Positions 1-8,823 of a DNA stretch of 34,345 nt are shown piece by piece. The translations under genes were made by a program, and so were the position numbers. Origin of the DNA: an uncultured Bacteroidia bacterium (GTDB lineage: Bacteria; Bacteroidota; Bacteroidia; Bacteroidales; Prolixibacteraceae); NCBI GenBank assembly GCA_903834845.1, contig CAILKW010000423.1, forward strand, positions 1 to 34,345. Reading direction: 5' to 3'. A model generated the notes under the pieces. It was not told the origin of the DNA. It saw only the letters and a program-made list of their open reading frames with translations, and did no database searches. Numbering within the stretch: position 1 is the first letter of the stretch; each line of letters starts with the position of its first letter.

Positions 1-2077
1 TAAATGCTCCGGCATCGTTTAAACCATCACCAGTCATCATCACGTTATGTCCTTTTTGACGCAATTGGGTAATAAACTCCATCTTCTTATCAGGTTGTTG
101 ATTAAAGAATATTCTCCCTTCACCAAAATAGGGTAACAGATGCTCTTTTTCAGAATCATTATCACCCGACAATAAATACAAATCGAACTGCTCACCAAAT
201 TGTCGAATTACCTTACTAAATCCGGTGCGGTACTGATTACTTATTTTAAAATAACCCTTAATACTCTCATTGATTGAAACAAACACCCCAGAATTATACA
301 CGTTTTGTGCATGAGATGTTCCGCAAACAAACGTCTGAGAACCCAGCCTGATTGAAATACCGTCAACGGTGGTATAGATACCTTTGCCCGACATCTCTAC
401 AAAGCCATGGGTGATAAGTGGCTTTTCTTTTGAAAAATACCGGTCTAAGACCTGACTAAGTGGATGAGTGGATTGTTGAACGAGCGATTTTATGGCCTGC
501 TTTTCCCACTCAGTTAATTCACTTCCAAAAAATTGAACATTGTTTTCGTCTGGTATGGTTAACGTACCCGTTTTGTCGAAAACCATAGTGTCTATTTTGG
601 AGAGCTTTTCTATGACCCTTATATTTTTAATGTACATCCCTTTGCTACCCAAAATACGCATAGCAGTACCCAAAGTAAAAGGTAATGACATCGCTAATGC
701 ACAGGGGCATGCAACAATTAAAACTGAGGTCAATGCCAAAATAGCAGTACGAAAGTCACCGATAATCAGCCAACCTATAAACCCAATTATGGCAATGGTA
801 ATTATGATAATTGTAAAATAGACGCTGATTGAGTCTATAATGCCGGTTAATGATTTATTGGAAGTCTGTTTGGTCTCATTTTGATTCCACAGCTGGGTTA
901 AATGACTTTGTTTTACTTCTCGTTCCACTTGTACAGAGATGGCTCCATTGATTTGAATTCCACCGGCATAAACAAAATCACCGGGTGCCTTTTTAATCGG
1001 TATTGATTCGCCGGTAACAAAACTATAATCAATCAATGCAGTACCTTCTGTTAGTATTCCATCGGCAGGTATTAGTTCCTTACTTCGTATTAGGAGAAGG
1101 TCTCCAACAACAATTTCCTCCAATAAGGTGGCATAATGAATTCCTTTTTCGATTTTTGTAACAGCTACCGGAAAATACGATTTATAATCCCTGTCAAATG
1201 AAAGCGACTGATAAGTTTTGCTTTGATACCATTTGCCAATTAGGAGAAAAAACAAAAATCCGGCAAGTGTATCTGAATAACCCGGACCCGCTGAGGTAAG
1301 AACTTCAAAACATGTAACAGAAAATAGGGCAAGAATACCAAGTGCAATTGGCAAATCAATGTTAATGATTCCTTTCCTTGAGTTTTTCCAGGCCGAAATC
1401 ATATAATCGCTTCCACTGTAAAAAACCAGTGGTATTGTAAGAAAAAAACTGATAAAATACAGAAAAGTGCCGAGCGAATCGCCCAAAGGTTTGCCATTGA
1501 AGTATTCCGGCAAGCTATAAAGCATTACATTTCCAAAGACAAATCCTGCCACACCGATTTTATATAATAAAGTCCGATCAACCGACCGAATTTCTTTTTT
1601 CTCAATTGTTTTAAGAGAAATATCCGGAATATAGTGGATTGACACCAATAATTCCACCAACTGACGCAAAGAAATTTCAGTAATGTCAAAACTGACAGTT
1701 ACTTCTTTTCTGATAAAGTTAACTGCTGACTGTTTAATACCGCTGTTCAAACGTGTTAGGTGTTCAAGTAACCAAATACAGGAAGCGCAGTGAATTGATG
1801 GAATATAAAAAGTGATCCTGGCAGTATTTACTTCAAAAAACTCGTACATCTTTTGTTGTACTTCCTCTCTATCCAAAAAAGCATACTTCGCTTCGTGACT
1901 CAAATCTCCGATTTTCACACCGGGTGTATTTTCAAGAGTATAGTATTGGAAAAGTCTGTTTTCGCTAAGTAACTGATAGACTTGCTTGCATCCTGAACAA
2001 CAGAATTTTAGTTGATTGTAAACGACTGGACTTTTACGGCAATCGGCTCCACAATGTGCGCAAGTATTTTCCGGCAT
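1..2077 (-). CDS. ccoI: Copper-translocating P-type ATPase CcoI/FixI, 3' end cut by the window edge
   Basis: Heavy-metal P1B-type ATPase that exports copper across the inner membrane for cbb3 oxidase assembly. The frame is open from an ATG at 2077 to base 1 (692 codons). The N-terminus has a cysteine-rich zinc-finger-like segment (about residues 6-36: CAHCGADC, then FCCSGC), typical of the CcoI subgroup. A degenerate HMA domain follows with HCASC (C97, C100). Next come membrane segments, an actuator loop with TGES, the CPC metal motif in the membrane (457-459), the phosphorylation motif DKTGT (D501), and the hinge motif GDGLND (683-688). The last roughly 100 residues, with the final membrane helices, lie outside. 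It is the last visible gene of the cco operon. Copper specificity is inferred from the CPC motif and the location. Confidence in the family is very high. Confidence 0.95.
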   Translation of the reverse strand, partial: MPENTCAHCGADCRKSPVVYNQLKFCCSGCKQVYQLLSENRLFQYYTLENTPGVKIGDLSHEAKYAFLDREEVQQKMYEFFEVNTARITFYIPSIHCASCIWLLEHLTRLNSGIKQSAVNFIRKEVTVSFDITEISLRQLVELLVSIHYIPDISLKTIEKKEIRSVDRTLLYKIGVAGFVFGNVMLYSLPEYFNGKPLGDSLGTFLYFISFFLTIPLVFYSGSDYMISAWKNSRKGIINIDLPIALGILALFSVTCFEVLTSAGPGYSDTLAGFLFFLLIGKWYQSKTYQSLSFDRDYKSYFPVAVTKIEKGIHYATLLEEIVVGDLLLIRSKELIPADGILTEGTALIDYSFVTGESIPIKKAPGDFVYAGGIQINGAISVQVEREVKQSHLTQLWNQNETKQTSNKSLTGIIDSISVYFTIIIITIAIIGFIGWLIIGDFRTAILALTSVLIVACPCALAMSLPFTLGTAMRILGSKGMYIKNIRVIEKLSKIDTMVFDKTGTLTIPDENNVQFFGSELTEWEKQAIKSLVQQSTHPLSQVLDRYFSKEKPLITHGFVEMSGKGIYTTVDGISIRLGSQTFVCGTSHAQNVYNSGVFVSINESIKGYFKISNQYRTGFSKVIRQFGEQFDLYLLSGDNDSEKEHLLPYFGEGRIFFNQQPDKKMEFITQLRQKGHNVMMTGDGLNDAGAF

Positions 2078-2106
2078 CAGTTTTCAATATTAATTATTCA
2101 CTTTTT

Positions 2107-2138
2107 CATTATTTCATTATTTCATTATTTCATTATTT
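2107..2138. repeat. Tandem repeat, four perfect copies of CATTATTT
   Basis: Four uninterrupted 8-base units lie between the ccoI start and the end of the TauE/SafE gene. The stop codon of that gene (2117-2119) is inside the second unit. Because 8 is not a multiple of 3, gain or loss of one unit would change the C-terminal residues or the stop position of the upstream protein. Whether copy number varies cannot be seen here. Confidence 0.9.
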
Positions 2139-2893
2139 ATGGTATCTGGTTGACAACACGAATGTTTTATTGCTTCAGAAGTTATCCTTTGTCCTATTTT
2201 ATTTGTATGTATAGCTGGAGTTAGTTTTTCAGCCGGGGGACTGATGTATGGAATTCCCAAACTCAGCCCGCGCAAAATAAAAAGGATACCAATGAAAATA
2301 ATAAGAAAAGGAATGAATTTATTCACTCTAATACGAATAGCATTACTTAACAAATTCCCAAGCAACGAAATAAAAAGTAGCATAGGTATTGTTCCTAATC
2401 CAAAAAGTACCATAAATGCAATTCCAAGGTAAACACTTCCGGTTCCGATAGCACCCGCTATAGCGAGATATACTAATCCGCAAGGTAAAAAACCGTTTAG
2501 CAAACCAATAAAAAACAAACCTTTGAAAGAACGTTTTCTGAATAACTTTTGGATAGCTCGTCTTAACGGTGAAGTAAAAAACTCAAAACTGCCTGGTTTT
2601 CGATTTCTGAAAAGAAAGGGAAGCATCACAGATATAATCATTAGACTACCCATTAAAACTGAAATTAATTGTTGAAGACCAAGTATATGAAAGCCTTGAC
2701 CAATCAACCCGAATAAAGCACCCAGAATTCCATAAGTAATTGTTCTGCCTGAGTTATAAAGTAATCCGCCTACTGATTTTTGCCATAAATTATTACCATG
2801 TAAAGGGAGACTTAACGCTATCGGACCACACATTCCTGCGCAGTGAAAACTCCCCATTAGACCTAAAAATATAGCTGATAATAATATTTCCAT
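2117..2893 (-). CDS. TauE/SafE-family (DsbD_2/UreH-like) membrane protein of the cco operon
   Basis: Polytopic membrane protein of 258 residues with about six hydrophobic segments. The first helix ends in the motif HCAGMCGP (residues 17-24), and a second PCG motif lies at 137-139 (NGFLPCGLVY). These two conserved cysteine sites mark the DsbD_2-like branch of the TauE/SafE clan, whose members often sit beside cytochrome oxidase assembly genes. A role in copper or thiol handling for cbb3 assembly is inferred from this context; sulfite export, the usual database name, is not supported. The C-terminal tail holds a vicinal Cys pair about 13 residues before the stop. The gene starts 6 bases after ccoH ends and is followed by ccoI. 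An octamer repeat overlaps its stop codon. Confidence 0.85.
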   Translation of the reverse strand: MEILLSAIFLGLMGSFHCAGMCGPIALSLPLHGNNLWQKSVGGLLYNSGRTITYGILGALFGLIGQGFHILGLQQLISVLMGSLMIISVMLPFLFRNRKPGSFEFFTSPLRRAIQKLFRKRSFKGLFFIGLLNGFLPCGLVYLAIAGAIGTGSVYLGIAFMVLFGLGTIPMLLFISLLGNLLSNAIRIRVNKFIPFLIIFIGILFILRGLSLGIPYISPPAEKLTPAIHTNKIGQRITSEAIKHSCCQPDTINNEIMK

Positions 2894-2899
2894 TTTAAT

Positions 2900-3340
2900 T
2901 TACTCGATAAATACTTCTTTTTGAACAAAAAAACTTTCCCTGTTTTGTAACCATTGGAATTTTACCTGATACCTGCCTTTGATAAGATTGCTTTTATCAA
3001 TTACGATTGAGTCTGAATTGAGCAGAACCCAAAATTCGAAATCAGATTTTTTATCCGAAGGTCTGAAAAAGTAAATAAACATTGTATCAGTCATAATATC
3101 AATGGATTTGGAAAACCTCGCTATCAACAAATTGTTTTGATCTGAGAGTTTGATACTATCCTGATAAACAAACGATCGGCTGTTAATTTCCATTTGATGC
3201 GTATAATCAGCACCCTTTTCATAATAATCATCCGTCACCAGATCGTTGTTCTGCCGGAGCGAAAAAATTATAAATACGACAGCGAGTGTAATAAAGATCA
3301 CAAAAAACAGGAAAATGCTCTGCCCCCAATTTAGTTTCAT
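2900..3340 (-). CDS. ccoH: Cytochrome oxidase assembly protein CcoH (FixH family)
   Basis: Small single-pass membrane protein needed for stable assembly of cbb3 oxidases. One membrane helix near the N-terminus (about residues 6-27 from the chosen start) is followed by a periplasmic domain with the family feature DDYYEKG shortly after the helix. I chose the ATG at 3340 (146 residues, starting MKLNWGQ). The longer frame from 3388 adds a basic, non-conserved 16-residue extension that would precede the usual FixH start. The gene lies 112 bases after the ccoG stop and immediately before the TauE/SafE gene. Family assignment rests on helix position, size and operon context. Confidence 0.85.
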   Translation of the reverse strand: MKLNWGQSIFLFFVIFITLAVVFIIFSLRQNNDLVTDDYYEKGADYTHQMEINSRSFVYQDSIKLSDQNNLLIARFSKSIDIMTDTMFIYFFRPSDKKSDFEFWVLLNSDSIVIDKSNLIKGRYQVKFQWLQNRESFFVQKEVFIE

Positions 3341-3452
3341 GTGTTTGATATTTTTACTTTTAATGAAATGACGGAATTTATGAATCATACAATCTTAAAT
3401 AAAAGACAGTTAACAAGATTTTTACCGGAAGCAAACTTCGGTAACCCAAATC

Positions 3453-4823
3453 CTAATTCATCGGTCCTAAAAAATTGGTTGAATAAACCTCGAGTAGCGT
3501 TTCACCTTCAAAAATTCCCAGTTCAACCACAGTACTTTTACCCGTCAAAACCTGCCTGTTAAGATTTACAATTAATATGCTTTCAAGAACCCCTTGTGAT
3601 TTTAAGGTTGATTGTCCCGTCGTCAACTGTGATTTACCTGACTCAGGGTTGAGTATTTTAATTCGCAACTCTTTATCCGATTGAGTTTTGTTTATGATTT
3701 TTATAATATACAGATTTGAAAAGGTAACAGAGTCAACCTGCTGATATATCGATCCGGGAACACGCAATATAGTTGTCTCAATTGGTTTACGATTAGAAAT
3801 GGTTATAGCCATTGCTATGATTAAAACGAATAAAACAGCAGAATAGGCATACGTTCTCATATTCAGGATAGATCGTTTTCCACTTTCAATTCCACTTACA
3901 GAGTCGAACCTAATCAGGTTTTGAGGCTTATTGATCTTTTCCATCACGCTGTTACATTCATCAATACAAGCAGTGCAATTGATACATTCCAACTGACTGC
4001 CGTTTTTTATGTCAATTCCTGTCGGACAGACCGCTATACATTGTTGACAATTAATGCAATCGCCTGTATTTTTTGATCCGCGAGGCTCACCTCTTTTAAA
4101 ATCATAAATGACTGCAATAGATCTTGAATCAAGCAACACTCCCTGCATACGTCCGTAAGGGCAAATCATTGTACATACCTGCTCTCTGAAAAATGCGTAA
4201 ATCCAGTAATAAAAAAGGGAAATTCCAAACATGAATATAAATCCCAGATAGTTTTCCTTAATGGGTTGTTTAATAATTTCATATAATCGCTCAGGCCCAA
4301 TGAACCAGTTCAAAAAAATATTGGTGATCAAAACGGACGTTATCAGAAAGACAATATGTTTTGCAAATCTTAAAATAATAATCCGAAAAGTAATTTTCTG
4401 TTTCCTTCTGAAATTCCGATAATTACCATCAAAAAGGTATTCAATGCGCCTGAAAACCATTTCTAGAAAAAGAGTCTGCGGACAAGCCCATCCACACCAA
4501 AGTCTGCCATAAACAACGGTGAAAAGAACAATAAAAACAACGGTTACAGCCATTATCATTGCCAGAAGGAAGGAATCCTGAGCCCAAATAACCTGCCCAA
4601 AAATTGAAAACTTGCGATTAGCAATATCAAAAAGCATCAAAGGGTTACCTGAAATTTTGATAAAAGGGGCGAATACCAGAAATGTAATAGCGAGCCACGC
4701 TACAATGGTGCGGCGAGTGTACCATTTCCCGTGTGGTTGCCGGGCATAAATCCATTTTCGCTGACCGCTTTCGTCAATATTTATTGGGCGATCCCGAAAA
4801 GTGGATGGGGTTTCTAATTCCAT
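3453..4823 (-). CDS. ccoG: Cytochrome c oxidase accessory protein CcoG (FixG/RdxA)
   Basis: Membrane-bound iron-sulfur protein of 456 residues, implicated in copper (Cu2+ to Cu+) reduction for cbb3 oxidase assembly. The sequence shows membrane helices around residues 40-56, 84-106, 150-172, 192-212 and 328-346. Membrane-proximal cysteine pairs are CGWAC (C110, C114) and CTMIC (C217, C221). A double 4Fe-4S ferredoxin domain has C256, C259, C262, C266 and C280, C283, C286, C290. The C-terminal part is an Ig-like periplasmic domain. Length and motif order fit complete CcoG. It follows ccoP by 10 bases, so the two are surely co-transcribed. Confidence 0.97.
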   Translation of the reverse strand: MELETPSTFRDRPINIDESGQRKWIYARQPHGKWYTRRTIVAWLAITFLVFAPFIKISGNPLMLFDIANRKFSIFGQVIWAQDSFLLAMIMAVTVVFIVLFTVVYGRLWCGWACPQTLFLEMVFRRIEYLFDGNYRNFRRKQKITFRIIILRFAKHIVFLITSVLITNIFLNWFIGPERLYEIIKQPIKENYLGFIFMFGISLFYYWIYAFFREQVCTMICPYGRMQGVLLDSRSIAVIYDFKRGEPRGSKNTGDCINCQQCIAVCPTGIDIKNGSQLECINCTACIDECNSVMEKINKPQNLIRFDSVSGIESGKRSILNMRTYAYSAVLFVLIIAMAITISNRKPIETTILRVPGSIYQQVDSVTFSNLYIIKIINKTQSDKELRIKILNPESGKSQLTTGQSTLKSQGVLESILIVNLNRQVLTGKSTVVELGIFEGETLLEVYSTNFLGPMN

Positions 4824-4833
4824 AAAATAAAAA

Positions 4834-5463
4834 CTAAGGTTTACATTCTACGCCCTGAGGAGGTTTTGCATTTGCCGGATTGCTGCCAACTAATCCGGCC
4901 AGGATATATATGGAAACATTTTTTATTTGCTCCTGAGTCATCATAGTTTTAAAAGGTGTCATCCCTTTTTGAGCTTTACCTTCGGTAATTATTAACACTA
5001 AACTATCTTGAGAACAACCGTTTATCCAAAAATTGTCTGTAAGGTTGGGGCCAATACTGTTACCTTCACCTTTTAAACCATGACATGCAATGCACCCTTT
5101 TGCAGTAAAGAGTTTAGTTCCAGCTGATAAAATTTCTTCCTTAGTCATCACAATTACGGCAGTGGATCCTCCCTTCAATTTTCTTTGTGCCATTGCAAAA
5201 TCGGCCACTTTTTGCTTATATTCGCTGACTTGGTCATTGCCATTATCGGGATACCCAAAATAATGAATCGCATAGAAAAGGGAAAAACCATAAGTTAATA
5301 AAAAGACAAAGATAATCCAATTGGGTGCCGGATTATTTAACTCCCTTATTCCATCAAAATCGTGCCCCTGATGGTTTTTCCCATCATCTATGCTATCGCT
5401 CATGTTTTTTTCTTTTGCTGTCATAACAAATAGGTTATCGTTATTTAATTTTATTTGAGTCAA
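4834..5463 (-). CDS. ccoP: cbb3 oxidase subunit CcoP, single-haem form
   Basis: Membrane-anchored cytochrome c subunit that feeds electrons to the CcoNO core. The sequence shows the FixP N-terminal signature (HDFDGIRELNNPAPNW, residues 34-49), one membrane helix (about 49-69), and one cytochrome c domain with CIACH (C124, C127, H128) and a probable axial methionine M168 (GMTPF). Proteobacterial CcoP has two haem sites; this one has only one. The longest frame (209 residues) overlaps the ccoQ end by 23 bases. Starts at M14 (5424) or M21 (5403) are possible and leave all domains intact; no ribosome-binding site decides among them. Haem attachment needs a cytochrome c maturation system, not visible here. 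Confidence 0.93.
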   Translation of the reverse strand: MTQIKLNNDNLFVMTAKEKNMSDSIDDGKNHQGHDFDGIRELNNPAPNWIIFVFLLTYGFSLFYAIHYFGYPDNGNDQVSEYKQKVADFAMAQRKLKGGSTAVIVMTKEEILSAGTKLFTAKGCIACHGLKGEGNSIGPNLTDNFWINGCSQDSLVLIITEGKAQKGMTPFKTMMTQEQIKNVSIYILAGLVGSNPANAKPPQGVECKP

Positions 5464-5632
5464 ATTCGTTACTATCCAGAATGGAGGTTTTATAGTTGAT
5501 CAAATCCTGTTTGGGAATTTTTATCGTCCGGTAAATCATAACAAAAAAAAGTGTTACAAATATCAGTAAACCAAGAATGTAATAGTTCTGAATACCATCT
5601 ACATCATTAAGAATTTTACTTACGAAACCCAT
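5441..5632 (-). CDS. ccoQ: cbb3 oxidase small subunit CcoQ (FixQ-like)
   Basis: A 63-residue protein with one hydrophobic helix (about residues 18-36) followed by a short polar tail (YRTIKIPKQD). Size, topology and position between ccoNO and ccoP match CcoQ, a small subunit that stabilises the oxidase. The sequence itself is weakly conserved, so the call depends mainly on synteny. Its 3' end overlaps the longest ccoP frame, suggesting translational coupling. Confidence 0.8.
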   Translation of the reverse strand: MGFVSKILNDVDGIQNYYILGLLIFVTLFFVMIYRTIKIPKQDLINYKTSILDSNEFDSNKIK

Positions 5633-5654
5633 AGCATTTTATTTTTATGATTGG

Positions 5655-7793
5655 TTATTTTTTCTGATTGGCGGGTGAAATATCTCTTCCGAGCTTATGC
5701 AAATAAGCAATTAAAGCTACCATTTCCTTGTCGGGTGCAATAACAACTCCCGAAAGTTTTAGTTCATCAACAATTTGCTGTGCCTGTACGCCATAATCGC
5801 TGATTGCTTTTTTGTCATAATCTTTACTGTAAGGAACACCAAGCATACTCATAACCCTGATTTTTACAGGAATCTGATTTAAATTTACTGTTTTTGCCGA
5901 CAGCCAGGCATAAGCAGGCATGATTGTTTGTGGGTTAATTTCCAAAGGTTTAGTAAAGTGGTTATAATGCCAAATTGTCGTTTTGTAAGTAGAACTGCCA
6001 ACGTAACCAGCGCGAGCCAAATCGGGACCTGTCCGGCGTGAACCCCACTGAAAAGGATGGTCATAAACAAATTCCCCAATTTTTGAATATTCGCCGTAAC
6101 GGTCGGTTTCGTAACGTAGTGGCCTGACTTGTTGAGAGTGACAATTATAACATCCATTACTTATGTAAATATCACGTCCGGTCAACTCCAAAGGTGTATA
6201 AGGGGTTACAGCTGCTATTTTGGGAATATTAGATTCAATTTTAAGCATTGGAATAATTTCAACTGCGCCACCAATTGCCAAGGCAATAAATACAAGAACT
6301 GCAAAAATAACACCTTTTCTTTCAATTAGCCGGTGAAACGATTCGCCATATTTTCGAGCCGATGAATCAGTAAGAACAGGAGCCTCCACTGCTTCATCAG
6401 CAACAATACTTCCGGCATTTACTGTTTTAAAAATGTTATAGAAAAACAATAGGAAGCCTGAAAAATAAAGAACTCCACCTACAATCCTGAAATAATACAA
6501 TGGAATAATCTGGGTGGTTGTCTCCAGAAAAATCGGGTAAGCCAGCAAACCGTCAGGAGTATATTCACGCAACATAAGCCATTGGGTGATCCCAGCCCAA
6601 TAAAGTGGAATTGCAAACATCAGTATCCCCAAAGTCGCAATCCAGAAATGGGTATTAGCCAATTTTTTCGAATATAAAGGGATACTGAAAAGCTTGGGAA
6701 CCAACCAATAAAACATACCGAATATCAATCCTCCGTTCCACGCCATTCCTGCAATATGGGTATGAGCTATCGTCCAGTCACTGAAGTGACTGATCGCATT
6801 AACGCTTTTCAAAGACATCATCGGTCCTTCAAAAGTTGCCATTCCGTAAGCGGTAAGTGAAATGACAATAAACTTTAGATCAGCATTATCGCGAACTTTA
6901 TCCCATGCACCTCTAAGAGTTAACAATCCGTTGATCATTCCTCCCCATGATGGTGCAATCAACATTATTGAAAAAGTTACTCCAAGAGCCTGCACCCAAT
7001 CAGGTAAAGCCTGATATAACAAATGGTGCGGACCAGACCACATGTACAAGAATATTAAAGTCCAAAAATGGATAATTGAGAGTTGATAAGAATAGATAGG
7101 CCGATTAGAAGCCTTTGGCAGATAGTAGTACATCAATCCAAGCCACGGAGTAGTAAGGAAAAATGCAACTGCATTATGACCATACCACCATTGAACTACT
7201 GCATCCTGAGCACCTGCATAGACAGGGTAACTTTTAAGGAATGAAACCGGAATCTCGATACTATTGACAATATGCAAAACAGCAACTCCCAAAAAGGTGG
7301 CAAGATACCACCAAACCGAAGCATAAATATGCTTTACTCTTCGTGTTAAAATTGTTCCGATCATGTTAACACCAAAAGCAACCCAGATTAAAGCAATCAA
7401 CAGGTCAATTGGCCATTCAAGTTCTGCATATTCTTTTCCTGTTGTGAATCCCGATAACAGAGTTAATGCCGCACATAAAATTATGATTTGCCACCCCCAG
7501 AAATGTATTTTGCTCAATAAGTCGTTGAAGAGCCGCGCCTTCAAAACCCGTTGGAGGGAGTAGTAAATTCCGGCAAACATGGCGTTCCCGATAAAGGCAA
7601 AAATTACCGCATTTGTATGCAAAGGACGGGTTCGGCCAAAAGTGGTGAACTCGAAGCCCATATTAAATGCCGGAAACGCCAGTTGTAACGATATCACCAG
7701 ACCTACCAAAAGGGCAACCGCTCCCCAGATCATGGTAGCCAAAATAAAATTCCTTACTGTTTTGTTGTCATAATAGAACTGCTGAATTTCCAT
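5655..7793 (-). CDS. ccoNO: cbb3-type cytochrome c oxidase fused subunits I and II (CcoNO)
   Basis: Catalytic core of the high-affinity oxidase: reduces O2 to water and pumps protons. Residues 1-460 are CcoN. They hold a low-spin haem ligand in HTNAVIF (H59), the CuB ligands H206, H256 and H257 with Y250 as the likely cross-linked tyrosine, the conserved glutamate in FEGP (E322), and haem-ligand histidines in HTHIAG (H344, H346). Around 495-511 is the CcoO membrane anchor. A mono-haem cytochrome c domain follows with CYNCH (C548, C551, H552) and axial Met in IMPAYAW (M625). The two subunits are separate genes in Proteobacteria; here one 712-residue frame runs through with no stop. Fusion is a known Bacteroidota arrangement. 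Very confident. Confidence 0.97.
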   Translation of the reverse strand: MEIQQFYYDNKTVRNFILATMIWGAVALLVGLVISLQLAFPAFNMGFEFTTFGRTRPLHTNAVIFAFIGNAMFAGIYYSLQRVLKARLFNDLLSKIHFWGWQIIILCAALTLLSGFTTGKEYAELEWPIDLLIALIWVAFGVNMIGTILTRRVKHIYASVWWYLATFLGVAVLHIVNSIEIPVSFLKSYPVYAGAQDAVVQWWYGHNAVAFFLTTPWLGLMYYYLPKASNRPIYSYQLSIIHFWTLIFLYMWSGPHHLLYQALPDWVQALGVTFSIMLIAPSWGGMINGLLTLRGAWDKVRDNADLKFIVISLTAYGMATFEGPMMSLKSVNAISHFSDWTIAHTHIAGMAWNGGLIFGMFYWLVPKLFSIPLYSKKLANTHFWIATLGILMFAIPLYWAGITQWLMLREYTPDGLLAYPIFLETTTQIIPLYYFRIVGGVLYFSGFLLFFYNIFKTVNAGSIVADEAVEAPVLTDSSARKYGESFHRLIERKGVIFAVLVFIALAIGGAVEIIPMLKIESNIPKIAAVTPYTPLELTGRDIYISNGCYNCHSQQVRPLRYETDRYGEYSKIGEFVYDHPFQWGSRRTGPDLARAGYVGSSTYKTTIWHYNHFTKPLEINPQTIMPAYAWLSAKTVNLNQIPVKIRVMSMLGVPYSKDYDKKAISDYGVQAQQIVDELKLSGVVIAPDKEMVALIAYLHKLGRDISPANQKK

Positions 7794-7833
7794 ATTCCTT
7801 GTATTTATTTAGCTTACACATTTTTAACTCAAG

Positions 7834-8025
7834 TCAAAGATGAGCTTTTTTAAGAACTTCAGGTGCTTCTTCGATTGTTGTAACCGAATCATCGTCAAAC
7901 AAAACCCTTACAGACGGGGTAAAAGTGTCGTCAAATTGACCACTCTTTACAGCCCAGACAAACAGTATCAGAAATACTAATGCTGCCAAAAAACTCACCC
8001 CAATCAATAAAAACATGATATTCAT
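7834..8025 (-). CDS. ccoS: cbb3 oxidase maturation protein CcoS
   Basis: A 63-residue single-helix protein with the CcoS pattern: an N-terminal membrane helix (about residues 3-26) running into WAVKSGQFDD, followed by an acidic tail. CcoS is required for cofactor insertion into the cbb3 core. It is the first gene of the operon, 40 bases upstream of ccoNO. The Asp pair after the SGQF motif is the conserved CcoS feature. Confidence 0.92.
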   Translation of the reverse strand: MNIMFLLIGVSFLAALVFLILFVWAVKSGQFDDTFTPSVRVLFDDDSVTTIEEAPEVLKKAHL

Positions 8026-8143
8026 CTTCGCCTTTTGATCTCAAAGTAAATTACAACTTTTACAGCTATTTTGTTCAGTATTTAGCCTCAACTAATCATA
8101 TTTAGAGACATTCCAAATAAGGAAATCTGGAAACTTTTCTACA

Positions 8144-8156
8144 TGACAATGTGTCA
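8144..8156. promoter_or_regulatory. Perfect dyad TGACA-ATG-TGTCA upstream of ccoS
   Basis: A 13-base inverted repeat with 5-base arms and a 3-base centre lies 119 bases upstream of the ccoS start. A second small dyad, TTCC-N6-GGAA, lies nearer at 8111-8124. Position upstream of an oxygen-regulated operon makes an operator plausible, but neither matches the FNR consensus TTGAT-N4-ATCAA. The assignment is speculative. Confidence 0.25.
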
Positions 8157-8780
8157 AATGAATGTTCTGCAAAAAAAATATTTACTGAATTTTAGGAGGA
8201 TCAATGTATGAATTAGAAACAAATTTGATAATATTAGTACCTTGAAATAAAATCACTTGGCCGAAACTTAAAAAAGAGTAAAGCAGAAAATCAAATCTAA
8301 AACAATTTGAAAAACTACACACAAATGAAAAATACATATTTTGAGTATTATGAAAAGGAACATGGAATAATTGTTCCCTCATTTTTGCGTAAACAGGATA
8401 TGGCAAAAACGATGAACAATTCTATTGAAATCGGGAAAAGTTTACGTTTTGAGTTTGTGGCTTTATCTGTATAATTTTAATTTGGTCCTATATTATTGAC
8501 ATTCTTGGTTTTGGCGTTCCTTGATTGCTTATTGCCCATCAAAAAATATTGTTTTTGGTGGAAGCGTTAATCAAGTAAATTCCGGGTTTAATACGAATGA
8601 ATTTATTGAGTCACTTTTGAAAATATTTGACAATACAACGCCTTGAAAAATCTATTACAAACAAAACGTGACAAAATAATTAGAGTTGCGGTACAGAACT
8701 TTTGGTTTCTATTGCTTTGGCTAAAGTTTAACGATGTGATAGAAAAGCTAGTCCTAATTCCCTAACACACATTCAATCTT

Positions 8781-8823
8781 AAAAAAGCAAAAACCGACCC
8801 CCATAGAAAAAGAGCCGGTTTTT
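8781..8823 (-). terminator. Terminator of the sus operon
   Basis: An inverted repeat (AAAAACCG at 8789-8796 with CGGTTTTT at 8816-8823) lies 24 bases after the stop of the small lipoprotein gene. Read on the minus strand it ends in a T-tract made by A8789-8793 in the stem and continuing at 8781-8786. It fits an intrinsic terminator and marks the end of the susC-susD-lipoprotein transcript. Confidence 0.7.

Noticed and set aside
540-821. Plus-strand 93-codon frame inside ccoI
   Set aside because: It is the reverse-strand shadow of the CPC and DKTGT region of a clear P-type ATPase.
2107-2138. CRISPR-like array
   Set aside because: The units are 8 bases with no spacers; it is a simple tandem repeat.
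8182-8406. A 74-codon minus-strand gene
   Set aside because: Low-complexity Phe/Ser-rich translation, no motif, and it would begin inside an AT-rich gap; nothing supports it.
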